Assembly: GCF_000161455.1 (NCBI RefSeq)
Contig: NZ_CM000745.1
Span: forward strand, 4,268,720 to 4,332,719
Length of the DNA stretch: 64,000 nucleotides
Source of the DNA: Bacillus pseudomycoides DSM 12442
GTDB lineage: Bacteria > Bacillota > Bacilli > Bacillales > Bacillaceae_G
Direction: 5' to 3'
This document shows, piece by piece, positions 16,201 to 24,758 of this stretch. The notes beneath the pieces are model-generated. The model saw only the letters and a program-made list of their open reading frames with translations. It was not told where the DNA came from and ran no database searches. The position numbers and the translations under genes were made by a program. Position 1 is the first letter of the stretch; each line of letters begins with the position of its first letter.

Positions 16201-17850
16201 TTGAAAAAGCAAGTCGTTTCATCAGCATTAGCTTTATCCGTTATCGTTGGAGGTTTTGGGGCATTCGGAGCAACAAAAACACAAGCGGCAGAGCAACAAA
16301 TTCAGTATCACCAAGAATTTAAAACACCGGCTTACATAGGTGAGGAATGGAAAGCACCGCAAGGATTAGATAAAAAGGAAACAGTATTTCAGTATTTAGA
16401 GAGCAAGAAAGATATGTTTAAATTAGCAGGAAATATTGACAAACATTTTAATATTGTAGGGGAAGAAAAGGACGCTGACTCGGGTACAACACATGTGAAG
16501 TTAGTTGAGAAACATAATAATGTTCCTGTATATGGATCAGATCAAACAGTTACGCTTGATAAAGACAATAACGTAAAGGCGTTCTTCGGGCAAGTTATCC
16601 CGAATTTAGAAGATAAAAATATTCCAGCTGCAGCTAGCATTACTGATGAGAAGGCGGTAGAAGTTGCAAAGGCTGATATTGAGAAAGAAATTGGCAAAGT
16701 AGATAAATATGATGGTGTGAAAAAAGATTTATATGTGTATGAAAAAGATGGACAATACTATCTTGCATACCTTGTTAAAGCGTCTATTTCAAAACCAGCA
16801 CCAGGATACTGGCATTACTTTGTTGATGCAACAAATGGAAATGTGATTGAGAAATATAATGCAATCGACCATATTACTGGTTTTGGCTATGGCGTTCTAG
16901 GAAACAAGCAATCATTTGAAATTGCTCAAGATGAAAAAACAGGAGCATTTAACTTGTTTGATGGAAAACGTGGAAATGGTGTTCATACGTTTGATGCACA
17001 AAATATGGATGAGAACTGGTTTAATCTCTTCTCACAATGGCTTGGATATACAGGTGAAGAAGTAGAAAGTAAATCAAAATTCTTTGAAGATAAAGCGGCT
17101 GTTGACGCACATGTAAATGCAGGAAAAGTATACGATTATTATAAAAAGACATTTAACCGTAATTCTTTCGATAATAAAGGTGCGAGGCTGATTTCTACTG
17201 TTCACGTAGGTGAAGGGTGGAATAACGCAGCTTGGAACGGTGTACAAATGATGTATGGAGATGGGGATGGAAAAACATTCATTCCATTATCTGCAGGTTT
17301 AGACGTTATTGGACATGAGCTAACACATGCTGTAACAGAGCATACGGCGAATCTTGTTTACAAAGATGAGCCAGGAGCATTAAATGAATCATTATCTGAT
17401 ATTATGGGTGTAATGGTTGAGAAGAAAAGCTGGGATTTAGGTGCTGATATTTATACACCTGGTGTTGAAGGGGATGCGCTTCGTTCTCTGAAAGATCCAG
17501 CATCTATTCCGAACCCATTAAAACCTGGTGAAGGTTACCCAGATCATTACAGCAAACGCTACACTGGAAAAGCTGATAATGGCGGCGTGCATATTAACAG
17601 TAGTATTAATAACAAAGCCGCATATTTAGTATCTGAAGGTGGCACACATTATGGTGTGAAAGTAAATGGCGTAGGCCGTGAAGCAACAGAAAAAATTTAC
17701 TACCGCGCTCTTACAAAATATTTAACTGCAAACTCTAACTTTAAAATGATGCGCCAAGCTGCACTTCAATCTGCGACAGACTTATATGGTCAAAACTCTA
17801 AAGAAGTACAAGCTGTAACGAAAGCTTATGACGCAGTTGGTGTGAAATAA
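16201..17850 (+). CDS. Bacillolysin, secreted M4 (thermolysin-like) metalloprotease
   Basis: A 549-residue secreted neutral protease. A signal peptide (residues 1-29, ending TKTQA) is followed by the FTP propeptide and PepSY-like region to about 230, then the M4 catalytic domain. The zinc site is HELTH (372-376) with E396 (NESLSD); H464 in GGVHINSS is the catalytic histidine. The TTG at 16201 is chosen because GGGGAG lies 7 bases upstream and the encoded MKKQ begins a normal signal peptide. No PlcR box was found. It resembles NprB-type enzymes, but the plcR gene is not adjacent, so I give no symbol. Confidence 0.93.
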   Translation: MKKQVVSSALALSVIVGGFGAFGATKTQAAEQQIQYHQEFKTPAYIGEEWKAPQGLDKKETVFQYLESKKDMFKLAGNIDKHFNIVGEEKDADSGTTHVKLVEKHNNVPVYGSDQTVTLDKDNNVKAFFGQVIPNLEDKNIPAAASITDEKAVEVAKADIEKEIGKVDKYDGVKKDLYVYEKDGQYYLAYLVKASISKPAPGYWHYFVDATNGNVIEKYNAIDHITGFGYGVLGNKQSFEIAQDEKTGAFNLFDGKRGNGVHTFDAQNMDENWFNLFSQWLGYTGEEVESKSKFFEDKAAVDAHVNAGKVYDYYKKTFNRNSFDNKGARLISTVHVGEGWNNAAWNGVQMMYGDGDGKTFIPLSAGLDVIGHELTHAVTEHTANLVYKDEPGALNESLSDIMGVMVEKKSWDLGADIYTPGVEGDALRSLKDPASIPNPLKPGEGYPDHYSKRYTGKADNGGVHINSSINNKAAYLVSEGGTHYGVKVNGVGREATEKIYYRALTKYLTANSNFKMMRQAALQSATDLYGQNSKEVQAVTKAYDAVGVK

Positions 17851-17857
17851 GATGAAA

Positions 17858-17892
17858 AAAGACCTGACATCGATAATGTCAGGTCTTTCTTT
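17858..17892. terminator. Terminator between bacillolysin gene and yitW
   Basis: AAAGACCTGACAT and ATGTCAGGTCTTT arms around CGATA, with T runs on both strands. Confidence 0.9.
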
Positions 17893-17897
17893 GTTAT

Positions 17898-18212
17898 TTA
17901 ATCGCGAATACCGAGAGCGATTTTTGCCATACGTGACATACGCTCTTTTGACCAAGGTGGATTCCAAACCACATTGACCTCTATTTCATTTACTTCGGGT
18001 ACATTTGTCGATAATACTTTTTTGACATCTGATACGATCTGCCCAGCCATTGGACAACCGATCGAAGTCATCGTCATTGTTACAACAGCATTATTATTTT
18101 CATCTGCTGTCACATCATATACTAAACCAAGATTGATAATATCTACACCTAATTCAGGATCGATAACAGCCTCTAAATTGGCATATAATTTTTCTTCGAA
18201 CGCTTGCGACAT
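17898..18212 (-). CDS. yitW: MIP18/DUF59 iron-sulfur assembly factor YitW
   Basis: A 104-residue MIP18-family protein (SufT/PaaD-like). Hallmarks are DPELGVDIINLGLVYDV, the TSIGCP motif with the conserved cysteine, and VVWNPPWSKERMS near the C-terminus. Such proteins assist maturation or delivery of Fe-S clusters to targets, so it probably works with the Suf machinery encoded at 58.3-63.5 kb. ATG 18212 follows GGAGTG. It is monocistronic. Confidence 0.9.
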   Translation of the reverse strand: MSQAFEEKLYANLEAVIDPELGVDIINLGLVYDVTADENNNAVVTMTMTSIGCPMAGQIVSDVKKVLSTNVPEVNEIEVNVVWNPPWSKERMSRMAKIALGIRD

Positions 18213-18345
18213 GCACAACACTCCTAATATTAATGATATCCATTCTCATTATAAAGGAAATAAGATAAAGATGCAGTGAAATAGCTCACAGTGTTTTTTT
18301 AGAATCTTTCCTATACTGATTATAAGTATGTAGGAAGGAGAAAGA

Positions 18346-19446
18346 TTGAAAATGAACTATGATGAAAATCCTTTTATCGTGATATGGGAAGTTACACGAG
18401 CTTGTGAATTAAAATGTCTGCATTGCCGGGCTGAAGCGCAGTATAGGAGAGATCCGAGAGAATTAACTTTTCTTGAGGGGAAGAGATTAATTGATGAAAT
18501 ATATGAAATGAATCAGCCGATGCTAGTTTTTTCAGGCGGGGACCCGCTTATGAGAGAAGATATTTATGAGCTAGCAAATTATGCAGTGCAAAAAGGACTA
18601 CGCGTTTCGATGACGCCTAGTGCGACTCCAAATGTGACGAAAGGGGCAATACAAAAAGCAAAAGGGGTTGGACTTGCACGCTGGGCCTTTAGTATCGATG
18701 GTGCTACAGCTGAGACACATGATCGTTTTCGCGGTGTGGCAGGGTCTTTTCAGCTTACGATGGATGCGATTCAATACTTAAATGAGTTACAGATTCCCGT
18801 TCAAATTAATACAACCATTTCTAAGTATAATATTCATGAAGTAGAGGAGATGGCAGCGCTTGTTGAAAAGTTAGGTGGTGTGCTATGGAGTGTATTTTTC
18901 CTTGTTCCAATCGGAAGAGGAAGTGTAGAGGATATGATTTCACCAGTAGAACATGAACTTGTATTTCGTAAATTATATGAAATAGGAAAAAGGGCTTCAT
19001 TTGATATAAAGACGACAGCTGCTCAGCATTATCGCCGCGTTGTGATACAGCAAAAGAATAAGGAAGGTAAAAGCAAGCAAAGAATGTGTTATGAAGATGC
19101 GCTGCAAAATGGGTTAACTGGAAAAATTGATGGTTTAGGACGAGCGCCAAAAGGAGTCAATGACGGTAACGGCTTTGTTTTCATTTCGCATATTGGTGAT
19201 GTATATCCAAGCGGGCTACTACCGATTCAAGCTGGGAATGTGAGAGAAAAGCGTTTACGAGATATTTATCGTGATTCTCCAATTTTTCAAGCATTACGTA
19301 ATCCAGATAGCTATAAAGGAAAATGTGGGAAGTGTGAATACCGTTATGTGTGTGGTGGTTCTCGCTCAAGAGCATATGCGATAACCGGTGATTATTTAGA
19401 GAGCGAGCCATATTGTGTATATGTACCGAAAGCTTTAAGAAGCTAG
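18346..19446 (+). CDS. Radical SAM/SPASM domain protein
   Basis: A 366-residue enzyme. C20, C24 and C27 in CELKCLHC bind the radical SAM cluster, FSGGDPL is the SAM-binding GGE-like motif, and the C-terminal CGKCEYRYVCGGSR is a SPASM-type cluster region. It resembles the haem-biosynthesis-related AhbC/AhbD/NirJ group, but no haem genes lie nearby, so the substrate is unknown. TTG 18346 has AGGAAGGAG five bases upstream; ATG 18352 is the alternative start. A Fur-box region follows downstream. Confidence 0.85.
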   Translation: MKMNYDENPFIVIWEVTRACELKCLHCRAEAQYRRDPRELTFLEGKRLIDEIYEMNQPMLVFSGGDPLMREDIYELANYAVQKGLRVSMTPSATPNVTKGAIQKAKGVGLARWAFSIDGATAETHDRFRGVAGSFQLTMDAIQYLNELQIPVQINTTISKYNIHEVEEMAALVEKLGGVLWSVFFLVPIGRGSVEDMISPVEHELVFRKLYEIGKRASFDIKTTAAQHYRRVVIQQKNKEGKSKQRMCYEDALQNGLTGKIDGLGRAPKGVNDGNGFVFISHIGDVYPSGLLPIQAGNVREKRLRDIYRDSPIFQALRNPDSYKGKCGKCEYRYVCGGSRSRAYAITGDYLESEPYCVYVPKALRS

Positions 19447-19470
19447 CTAATAAAAAATGTGAGATTCCTA

Positions 19471-19499
19471 TTGTCTTTTTAGGATACATCATGTATACT
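19471..19499 (+). promoter_or_regulatory. SigA-like promoter downstream of radical SAM gene
   Basis: TTGTCT (19471-19476), 17 bases, TATACT (19494-19499). It directs transcription into a region with no plausible protein gene. Confidence 0.6.
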
Positions 19500-19509
19500 T
19501 CTAATTAGT

Positions 19510-19524
19510 TGATAACGATTATCA
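19510..19524 (+). promoter_or_regulatory. Fur box
   Basis: TGATAACGATTATCA matches the Fur consensus TGATAATNATTATCA at all but one position. It lies just after the predicted transcription start of the promoter at 19471. Confidence 0.7.
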
Positions 19525-19673
19525 GTATCAACTGAACATTGCTCTTCGTTATGTTGGTCATTCCCCTTTTGACTGCGTAAGTCAGAGACAAAATGTTGAA
19601 ATACCTTGTGTCCTATTCTACAGAATTATGGTAATCTCCAACCTCAACTTATATACGTTAAGCATGCAAAAAG

Positions 19674-19702
19674 GATCCTATCCGTGAAGGGATCCTTTTT
19701 TG
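19674..19702. terminator. Bidirectional terminator
   Basis: AAAAAGGATCC and GGATCCTTTTTT arms with A and T tracts on either side; it ends the methyltransferase gene on the minus strand. Confidence 0.85.
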
Positions 19703-19704
19703 TG

Positions 19705-20499
19705 TTATGTTGTAGCAATTAATGTGTAAAGTCCAGGGACTCTATTTTCAATACCTTCTGGAGCAGAGGAAGGGAAGACCCAGCGCTGGTGTGGACCACG
19801 CTCCTCAATAAGTTCTTCAATTCGTAAGTTTGCTTTAGCAATCTCTGTAATAATTTCTCCTAACGTCCAGCGACGAATCTTCGTTTTTGGTAGTAGGTCT
19901 CGCTGCGTTTTATCCAGTAGACTGCTATAAGCAACGTTATCTTCAATAATCTCTTCATAAAAATAATTCCCGTTTGCCTGGAACATTTCATGATCTATCG
20001 CTACTAACTTTGTATAGAGAGGATGATAATCCCGAAGTATGAAAGTGCCACCGTCTTTTAGCAGCCCAGTGATTAATTTAAAGAGTGGCTGAAGATCTAA
20101 AAAATAGTGGAGTACACCTAGCTCCAATAAAACAACATCGAATGTTTTGGAAGGAGAAATGTCTAGTACATCAGAAACAATATATGTAATAGAGGTTCCT
20201 GCAGCATCCGCTAGCTCATTTGCATATTTGGCATTGCTTTCAGAAATATCTACAACTGTTACGTCAGCACCTAATAATGCGAATGCCACAGCTTTATTTC
20301 CTTTCGAACCAAGTAAATTTATGATGCGTTTTTCCTGTATATTCTCTATGTAAGGTAAGTAATAGGATACTTCATGGGCTGGATCTTGTAATAATTTCTT
20401 TGCATATTCCTTGGGTGTACCGTGCCGATTGGTCCACGCCTCATAGGCAGCAGCGTTCCAACTTTGCTTATTAATTGTGCTTAATTGTTTTTGATTCAA
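19705..20499 (-). CDS. Class I SAM-dependent methyltransferase
   Basis: A 264-residue cytosolic methyltransferase. INLLGSKGNKAVAFALLGADVTVVDIS holds motif I and the acidic residue binding SAM ribose, and VVLLELGVLHYF is motif IV-like. The target is unknown. The TTG at 20499 is preferred: AAAGGAG lies 8 bases upstream, and the encoded MNQKQLSTINKQSWN aligns with family starts. A longer upstream reading would run into the T-box leader of the divergent metS and is rejected. Confidence 0.85.
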   Translation of the reverse strand: MNQKQLSTINKQSWNAAAYEAWTNRHGTPKEYAKKLLQDPAHEVSYYLPYIENIQEKRIINLLGSKGNKAVAFALLGADVTVVDISESNAKYANELADAAGTSITYIVSDVLDISPSKTFDVVLLELGVLHYFLDLQPLFKLITGLLKDGGTFILRDYHPLYTKLVAIDHEMFQANGNYFYEEIIEDNVAYSSLLDKTQRDLLPKTKIRRWTLGEIITEIAKANLRIEELIEERGPHQRWVFPSSAPEGIENRVPGLYTLIATT

Positions 20500-20574
20500 T
20501 GAGATCGCTCCTTTCTTTAAACATGTATATATTCGGAAGGGATTATTTATTTCCTGTTTTCTTTTATAAAAAGT

Positions 20575-20603
20575 TTGATTTTTCTGTATTTTAATCGTAA
20601 AAT
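20575..20603 (+). promoter_or_regulatory. Promoter of metS T-box transcript
   Basis: TTGATT (20575-20580), 17 bases, TAAAAT (20598-20603). Confidence 0.6.
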
Positions 20604-20639
20604 ACGTGTTATATATGAAAAGCATTGAAAAGGAAAAGT

Positions 20640-20918
20640 AGAATGAAACCATTCTTTCCAGAGAGCTTCGGGAGCTGAGAAGAAGCAAGAATGTTCATTT
20701 GAACAATGGCCTTTGAGCTGCGTCCTGAACTTATCAGATGATAATAGTAGGCGGCGACGAGAGTTGGTTCTCGTTATCAAAACCACAGTATAAGAGCGTA
20801 ATATTGCTCCGTACTTGACGAGGTCAGTTGTGTGAATAGCTGACGAAATAAGGTGGTACCGCGACTGTTTATACAGCCCCGCCCTTATCTTTTTAGAAGA
20901 TAGGGGTGGGGCTTTTTA
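20640..20918 (+). promoter_or_regulatory. T-box leader, methionine specifier
   Basis: A T-box riboswitch. Stem I starts near AGAGAGC (20660). The specifier is ATG at 20706-20708 in GAACAATGGCCTTTGAG. The antiterminator T-box AAGGTGGTACCGCG is at 20850-20863, and the terminator hairpin is at 20875-20918 (AGCCCCGCCC...GGGGTGGGGCT, then T run). Uncharged tRNA-Met should stabilise the antiterminator and allow transcription of the MetRS gene at 20938. Confidence 0.92.
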
Positions 20919-20937
20919 TATTTAAAAGGAGGAATAG

Positions 20938-22569
20938 ATGATGAGTACTTTTATTGGTGGAGCTTGGCCGTATGCGAATGGTTCTTTACATCTTGGGCAT
21001 GTTGCGGGTTTATTACCTGGGGATATTTTAGCTCGCTATTATAGAACGAAAGGTGAAAATGTTCTTTACGTATCAGGAAGCGATTGTAATGGAACTCCGA
21101 TTGCTATTCGGGCAAAACAAGAAGGGGTTACTGCAAAAGAAATTGCAGACTATTATCATGAGGAATTTGAGCGATGTTTTAAGGAGCTTGGTTTTACGTA
21201 TGATTGTTATACGCGTACAGATGCACAGCATCATCATGAAACGGTACAGAAGATTTTCTTACGTTTGTTAGAAGAAGGATTTATTTATAAAAAGACAGTT
21301 GAGCAAGCATATTGCGAAACGTGTACACAATTTTTACCGGATCGCTATGTGGAGGGGGGGTGTCCACATTGCCATGAACCAGCACGTGGGGATCAATGTG
21401 ATGCATGCTCAGCTATTTTAGATCCACTCGATTTATTAGAAAAGAAATGTAAGCTGTGTGGAAATACGCCAGCAGTTAAGGAAACGGAGCATTTCTATTT
21501 TGCCTTGCATAAATTTCAGCCGCAGATTAAAGATGCCGTAGCAGTTGCAAAACGAGAAGGAGCATGGCGTGATAATGCAATTCAATTAACAGAGCGTTAC
21601 TTAGAAGAAGGATTACAGGACCGGGCTGTATCACGTGATTTACCAATTGGAGTGCCAATTCCAGTTAAGGGATATGAGGATAAGAAAATTTATGTGTGGA
21701 TTGAAGCTGTTGCTGGTTATTATTCAGCGAGTAAACGATGGGCTGAAGAAATGGGCGAAGATGATGGGGAGTTCTGGAGTAGCAGCGCGAAGACGTACTA
21801 TGTTCATGGGAAGGATAATATCCCGTTCCATTCTATTATTTGGCCAGCTGTATTACTTGGGATAGGAGAAAAGGCAATTCCACGTCATATCGTTTCCAAT
21901 GAATATTTAACTGTTGAGAAACGAAAGTTATCGACAAGTAAAAACTGGGCAGTATGGGTACCGGATATATTAGAGCGGTATGATCCAGATTCGATTCGTT
22001 ATTTCTTAACGATTAATGCACCAGAAAATCGCGACACCGATTTTTCTTGGCGCGAATTTATTTATAGCCATAACAGTGAGTTACTAGGCGCATATGGGAA
22101 CTTTGTAAATCGTACATTAAAGTTTATTGAGAAATATTATGACGGTGCGGTACCAAAAGGGCATATAAATCTAGAGCTAAAAGAAAGAATAGAGGAATTA
22201 TATCGTAGTGTAGGAAATGCAATTGAGCAGGCTCATTTTAAAGTAGCAGTAGAAACAATCTTTGAAACGGTACGCTTTGCGAATAAATATTTTGATGAGC
22301 AGGCGCCTTGGAAGCAAAGGGAGGAAGAGCCTGTTGCTTGCGAAGAGACGATTTACACCTGTGTATATTTTATTGTGAATTTTGCGCAGTTACTGGAGCC
22401 GTTTTTACCGTTTTCAAGTGAAAGGGTACGGAATATGCTAGCGATTACGAATACGGGCTGGAAATGTGAAAATATATTGCCAGAGCGGATAAGTCATGTA
22501 CAGCCTTTATTTGAAAGAATTGATATAAAACAAATTGAAAAAGAGGTAGAAAGGTTATATGGAGCATGA
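20938..22569 (+). CDS. metS: Methionyl-tRNA synthetase, MetRS2 type
   Basis: A 543-residue class I aminoacyl-tRNA synthetase that charges tRNA-Met. HLGH (18-21) is the HIGH motif and KLSTSK (330-335) a variant KMSKS loop. The connective-peptide region has two zinc knuckles (CETC...CPHC and CDAC...CKLC), the archaeal/E. coli arrangement. It lacks the C-terminal Trbp111-like dimerisation domain, so it is shorter than the roughly 660-residue housekeeping Bacillus MetRS and probably a second, MetRS2-type enzyme. AGGAGG precedes two adjacent ATGs; 20941 is an equally good start. A Met-T-box controls it. Confidence 0.93.
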   Translation: MMSTFIGGAWPYANGSLHLGHVAGLLPGDILARYYRTKGENVLYVSGSDCNGTPIAIRAKQEGVTAKEIADYYHEEFERCFKELGFTYDCYTRTDAQHHHETVQKIFLRLLEEGFIYKKTVEQAYCETCTQFLPDRYVEGGCPHCHEPARGDQCDACSAILDPLDLLEKKCKLCGNTPAVKETEHFYFALHKFQPQIKDAVAVAKREGAWRDNAIQLTERYLEEGLQDRAVSRDLPIGVPIPVKGYEDKKIYVWIEAVAGYYSASKRWAEEMGEDDGEFWSSSAKTYYVHGKDNIPFHSIIWPAVLLGIGEKAIPRHIVSNEYLTVEKRKLSTSKNWAVWVPDILERYDPDSIRYFLTINAPENRDTDFSWREFIYSHNSELLGAYGNFVNRTLKFIEKYYDGAVPKGHINLELKERIEELYRSVGNAIEQAHFKVAVETIFETVRFANKYFDEQAPWKQREEEPVACEETIYTCVYFIVNFAQLLEPFLPFSSERVRNMLAITNTGWKCENILPERISHVQPLFERIDIKQIEKEVERLYGA

Positions 22570-22573
22570 AAGT

Positions 22574-22602
22574 AAAAAGAGCACATGATGTGCTCTTTTT
22601 TT
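22574..22602. terminator. Bidirectional terminator
   Basis: AAAAAGAGCAC and GTGCTCTTTTTTT arms; it separates metS from the convergent EamA gene. Confidence 0.88.
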
Positions 22603-23503
22603 AGGCGCTATGCTCTATGCTCTTTTTCTTCTCCTTCCGTGCAGTCAAAATTTGTGGTGTAAAAATACCAAGCAATATGCAAACAATGCCGAGCCATTGC
22701 ATCGGTGATACGACTTCATGAACAAGAGTGATAGAAGCAATGATTGCTGTTGGTAGTTCTGCAGCACCTAAAATGGTTCCCAATCCTATGCCGACCTTTG
22801 GTACACCGATGGAGAAGCAAATTACCGGTACAACAACACCGAAGAATCCAAGGAAGAAAGCGTACTTCCATAATCCAGCTTGCAAGGCACCATCCATTAA
22901 AAAGGTTGGTGGAAAGAATAAACACACAATAAGTGTAGCACTTGTTGTCATAAGGAAGCTTTTTGTATAGGGTGGTACATTTGTAGCAACGCGGCCACTT
23001 GCAAAGACATAAAAGGAAAAAGAGACAGCGGCTAATAGTCCAAAGATAATACCCTTTGTAGAGAAGTTTTGACCAAGCCCTTCAAACACACCGCCTGCAA
23101 ATAATGTTCCGGCAAATAAAATAATAATAGATATTACCTTTTCGCGGCTTGGTAATGTCTTGTTAGCGACTGCTTCAATGACTACTCCAATCCAGGTAAA
23201 TTGAAAGAGTAGAACAACAGCGATGGAAGCAGGTAATTCTTCTACAGAAATCGCGTAGAAAATCCCGGTCATGCTCATTGTTGTTCCGACAGCTAATAAG
23301 GTCAATGCTTGTTTTTTCGAGACTTTATGACGCGAGAAGAAAAGAACGAGCAATAAAAGTCCCACCCAACCAAATACATATTGTCCACCTAGTAACTCAT
23401 GTGCAGAAAACCCGTTCATAAAGCCAAGTTTGAAAATTGTAGAAAGTACGCCGTAGCTGCAGGCGCCAAATAAAACTAATAATGAAAACTTAAATTTCTC
23501 CAT
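22601..23503 (-). CDS. EamA/DMT family transporter
   Basis: A 300-residue membrane protein with ten hydrophobic segments in two EamA repeats (drug/metabolite transporter superfamily). It probably exports a metabolite or amino acid, but the substrate is unknown. ATG 23503 follows AAGGAGG at 7 bases. A complete rho-independent terminator lies between its promoter and start codon, so expression is likely controlled by transcription attenuation; the identity of the signal would point to the substrate. Confidence 0.88.
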   Translation of the reverse strand: MEKFKFSLLVLFGACSYGVLSTIFKLGFMNGFSAHELLGGQYVFGWVGLLLLVLFFSRHKVSKKQALTLLAVGTTMSMTGIFYAISVEELPASIAVVLLFQFTWIGVVIEAVANKTLPSREKVISIIILFAGTLFAGGVFEGLGQNFSTKGIIFGLLAAVSFSFYVFASGRVATNVPPYTKSFLMTTSATLIVCLFFPPTFLMDGALQAGLWKYAFFLGFFGVVVPVICFSIGVPKVGIGLGTILGAAELPTAIIASITLVHEVVSPMQWLGIVCILLGIFTPQILTARKEKKKSIEHSA

Positions 23504-23659
23504 AAAAAATCCTCCTTCGACAAATAAAAAACGCCCGCTGTCCAATTCAGGACAGCGGGCGAACGAAACAGAGTGAAAACTCTACAAAATTCCGCCACTC
23601 ACAATCGTGTGTGAGTTTGGATATAAAACATTTGATAATGACTATGACTCTAGTTTATA
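23504..23659 (-). promoter_or_regulatory. Transcription attenuator leader of EamA gene, ligand unknown
   Basis: Minus-strand promoter: TTGAAA (23676-23681), 16 bases, TATAAA (23654-23659). The roughly 140-base leader holds a hairpin ACTCACA-CACGAT-TGTGAGT (about 23597-23616), a small stem AGAGT-TTTC-ACTCT, and a terminator (GCCCGCTGTCC and GGACAGCGGGC, then six T, 23528-23560) ending before AAGGAGG. GGCGG after the first hairpin could pair with CCGCT of the terminator arm, giving a possible antiterminator. I cannot match a known riboswitch class. Confidence 0.65.
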
Positions 23660-24041
23660 GCAATCTCTTTTACATTTTCAATATAAAGTAGATGTAATTC
23701 TTTCCGCAAGTTTTGTGTGTTTTTTTAGAAATCACATGTGAGAAGAGTTGCGCGTATCTTCTAAAATAAGGATAAGTGAATTTCTAAAAGTTAACTACGC
23801 GAAAATGAGAGAAAAACGCAATTTTTTTGTATATAATAAAGGAGAAATGAAAAAATTTGAAAATATATAATAGATATTAGGAGAATTTGCATGAATATGG
23901 GGTATTTTAGTATTTCCCTTACAAAAATGTAATCTAAATGTAAGCTATTGTGATAGTTATTTCGACAATTTTTTTATACAATAATAGTAACAGTTTGAAC
24001 GTGATAGATGCTGTAGATAAGAGAGAAAAGGAGAGATCGAC
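23660..24041 (+). promoter_or_regulatory. Intergenic region with WalR-like box before DedA gene
   Basis: Mostly featureless AT-rich DNA. At 23928-23944, TGTAAT-CTAAA-TGTAAG matches the WalR consensus TGTWAH-N5-TGTWAH except for the last base. It is placed upstream of a -10 box TATACA (23975-23980) whose -35 region is poor, as for activator-dependent promoters. A 13-codon reading at 23891 is probably not a gene. Confidence 0.45.
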
Positions 24042-24656
24042 ATGGAATGGATTCATGAATTATTTCAGCAATACGGTTACTATGTAGTACTTGTAGGGTT
24101 GCTGTTAGAGTATATTGCGCTTCCGTTTCCGGGAGAGCCAACACTAGCATACGCGGGTTTTTTGGCGCATCAAGGGGATTTACAATTACCACTTTTAATT
24201 ATCTTATCATGTATTGGAACGAGTGTTGGGATGACAATTCAGTACTTTTTAGGTAATAAACTTGGTATGCCGTTCGTACAGAAGTATGGGAAGTATGTGT
24301 TTTTAACGCAAAGAAAAATTGATTTAACGAGAATGTGGTTTGATAAATATGGATACTTCCTTATTTTTATCGGATTCTTTATTCCAGGTGTACGCCATTT
24401 TACTGGATACTTTGCAGGCATTATTAATTTACCATTCCGTCGCTTTGCTATAACGATTTACTCTGGTGCTCTATTCTGGGTATCTTTCTTCTTAATCGGT
24501 GGCTATTGGTTAGGTGGAAACTTACATGATATATTTGGAGTACTTGGACAACACATTGGGAAAATTATCTTTGGAGTGATTGTTATTGTAGCAATTACGT
24601 TAGGAGTTCGTTTCCGCAAACAATTAAAACGCGTATTTGTACAAAGTGCAAATTAA
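24042..24656 (+). CDS. DedA family membrane protein
   Basis: A 204-residue protein of the DedA/VTT family. Features are the ALPFPGEPTLAYAGFLA N-terminal re-entrant segment and the GFFIPGVRHFTGYFAGI motif with the conserved arginine, followed by two further membrane spans. Family members act in lipid transport, including undecaprenyl-phosphate or phosphatidylethanolamine flipping; which applies here is unknown. AAAGGAGAG precedes the ATG. A WalR-like box upstream would suit a cell-envelope role. Confidence 0.88.
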   Translation: MEWIHELFQQYGYYVVLVGLLLEYIALPFPGEPTLAYAGFLAHQGDLQLPLLIILSCIGTSVGMTIQYFLGNKLGMPFVQKYGKYVFLTQRKIDLTRMWFDKYGYFLIFIGFFIPGVRHFTGYFAGIINLPFRRFAITIYSGALFWVSFFLIGGYWLGGNLHDIFGVLGQHIGKIIFGVIVIVAITLGVRFRKQLKRVFVQSAN

Positions 24657-24689
24657 TATGGAATCCATTCTATGTCGGAAATTGGAAGA

Positions 24690-24720
24690 GGTAGTGCTGA
24701 TAGGCACTGCCTTTTTTATT
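24690..24720 (+). terminator. Terminator after DedA gene
   Basis: GGTAGTGC and GCACTGCC arms with one G-U pair, then TTTTTTATTTT. Confidence 0.8.
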
Positions 24721-24758
24721 TTCCTTTTAAGTTTCATGTAAAAGTTTGTTTTATAGAG

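Larger units (their letters stand above)
19506..19702 (+). ncRNA. Candidate Fur-regulated small RNA
   Basis: A promoter and Fur box precede about 195 bases without a plausible gene, ending in a strong terminator (19674-19702). The stretch contains a short unpaired C-rich segment (CATTCCCC) and a small hairpin (GACT-GCGTA-AGTC), as might be expected for an iron-sparing antisense RNA similar in role to FsrA. Tiny readings of 9 and 13 codons exist but have poor ribosome sites. This is inference; no transcript evidence is available. Confidence 0.4.

Noticed and set aside
15986..16204. 72-codon reading before the bacillolysin gene
   Set aside because: No ribosome site; Phe/Lys/Ile-rich as expected from random AT-rich DNA; it overlaps the protease start.
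23891..23932. 13-codon reading with AGGAG upstream
   Set aside because: It overlaps the WalR-like box and promoter of the DedA gene; too short to support.
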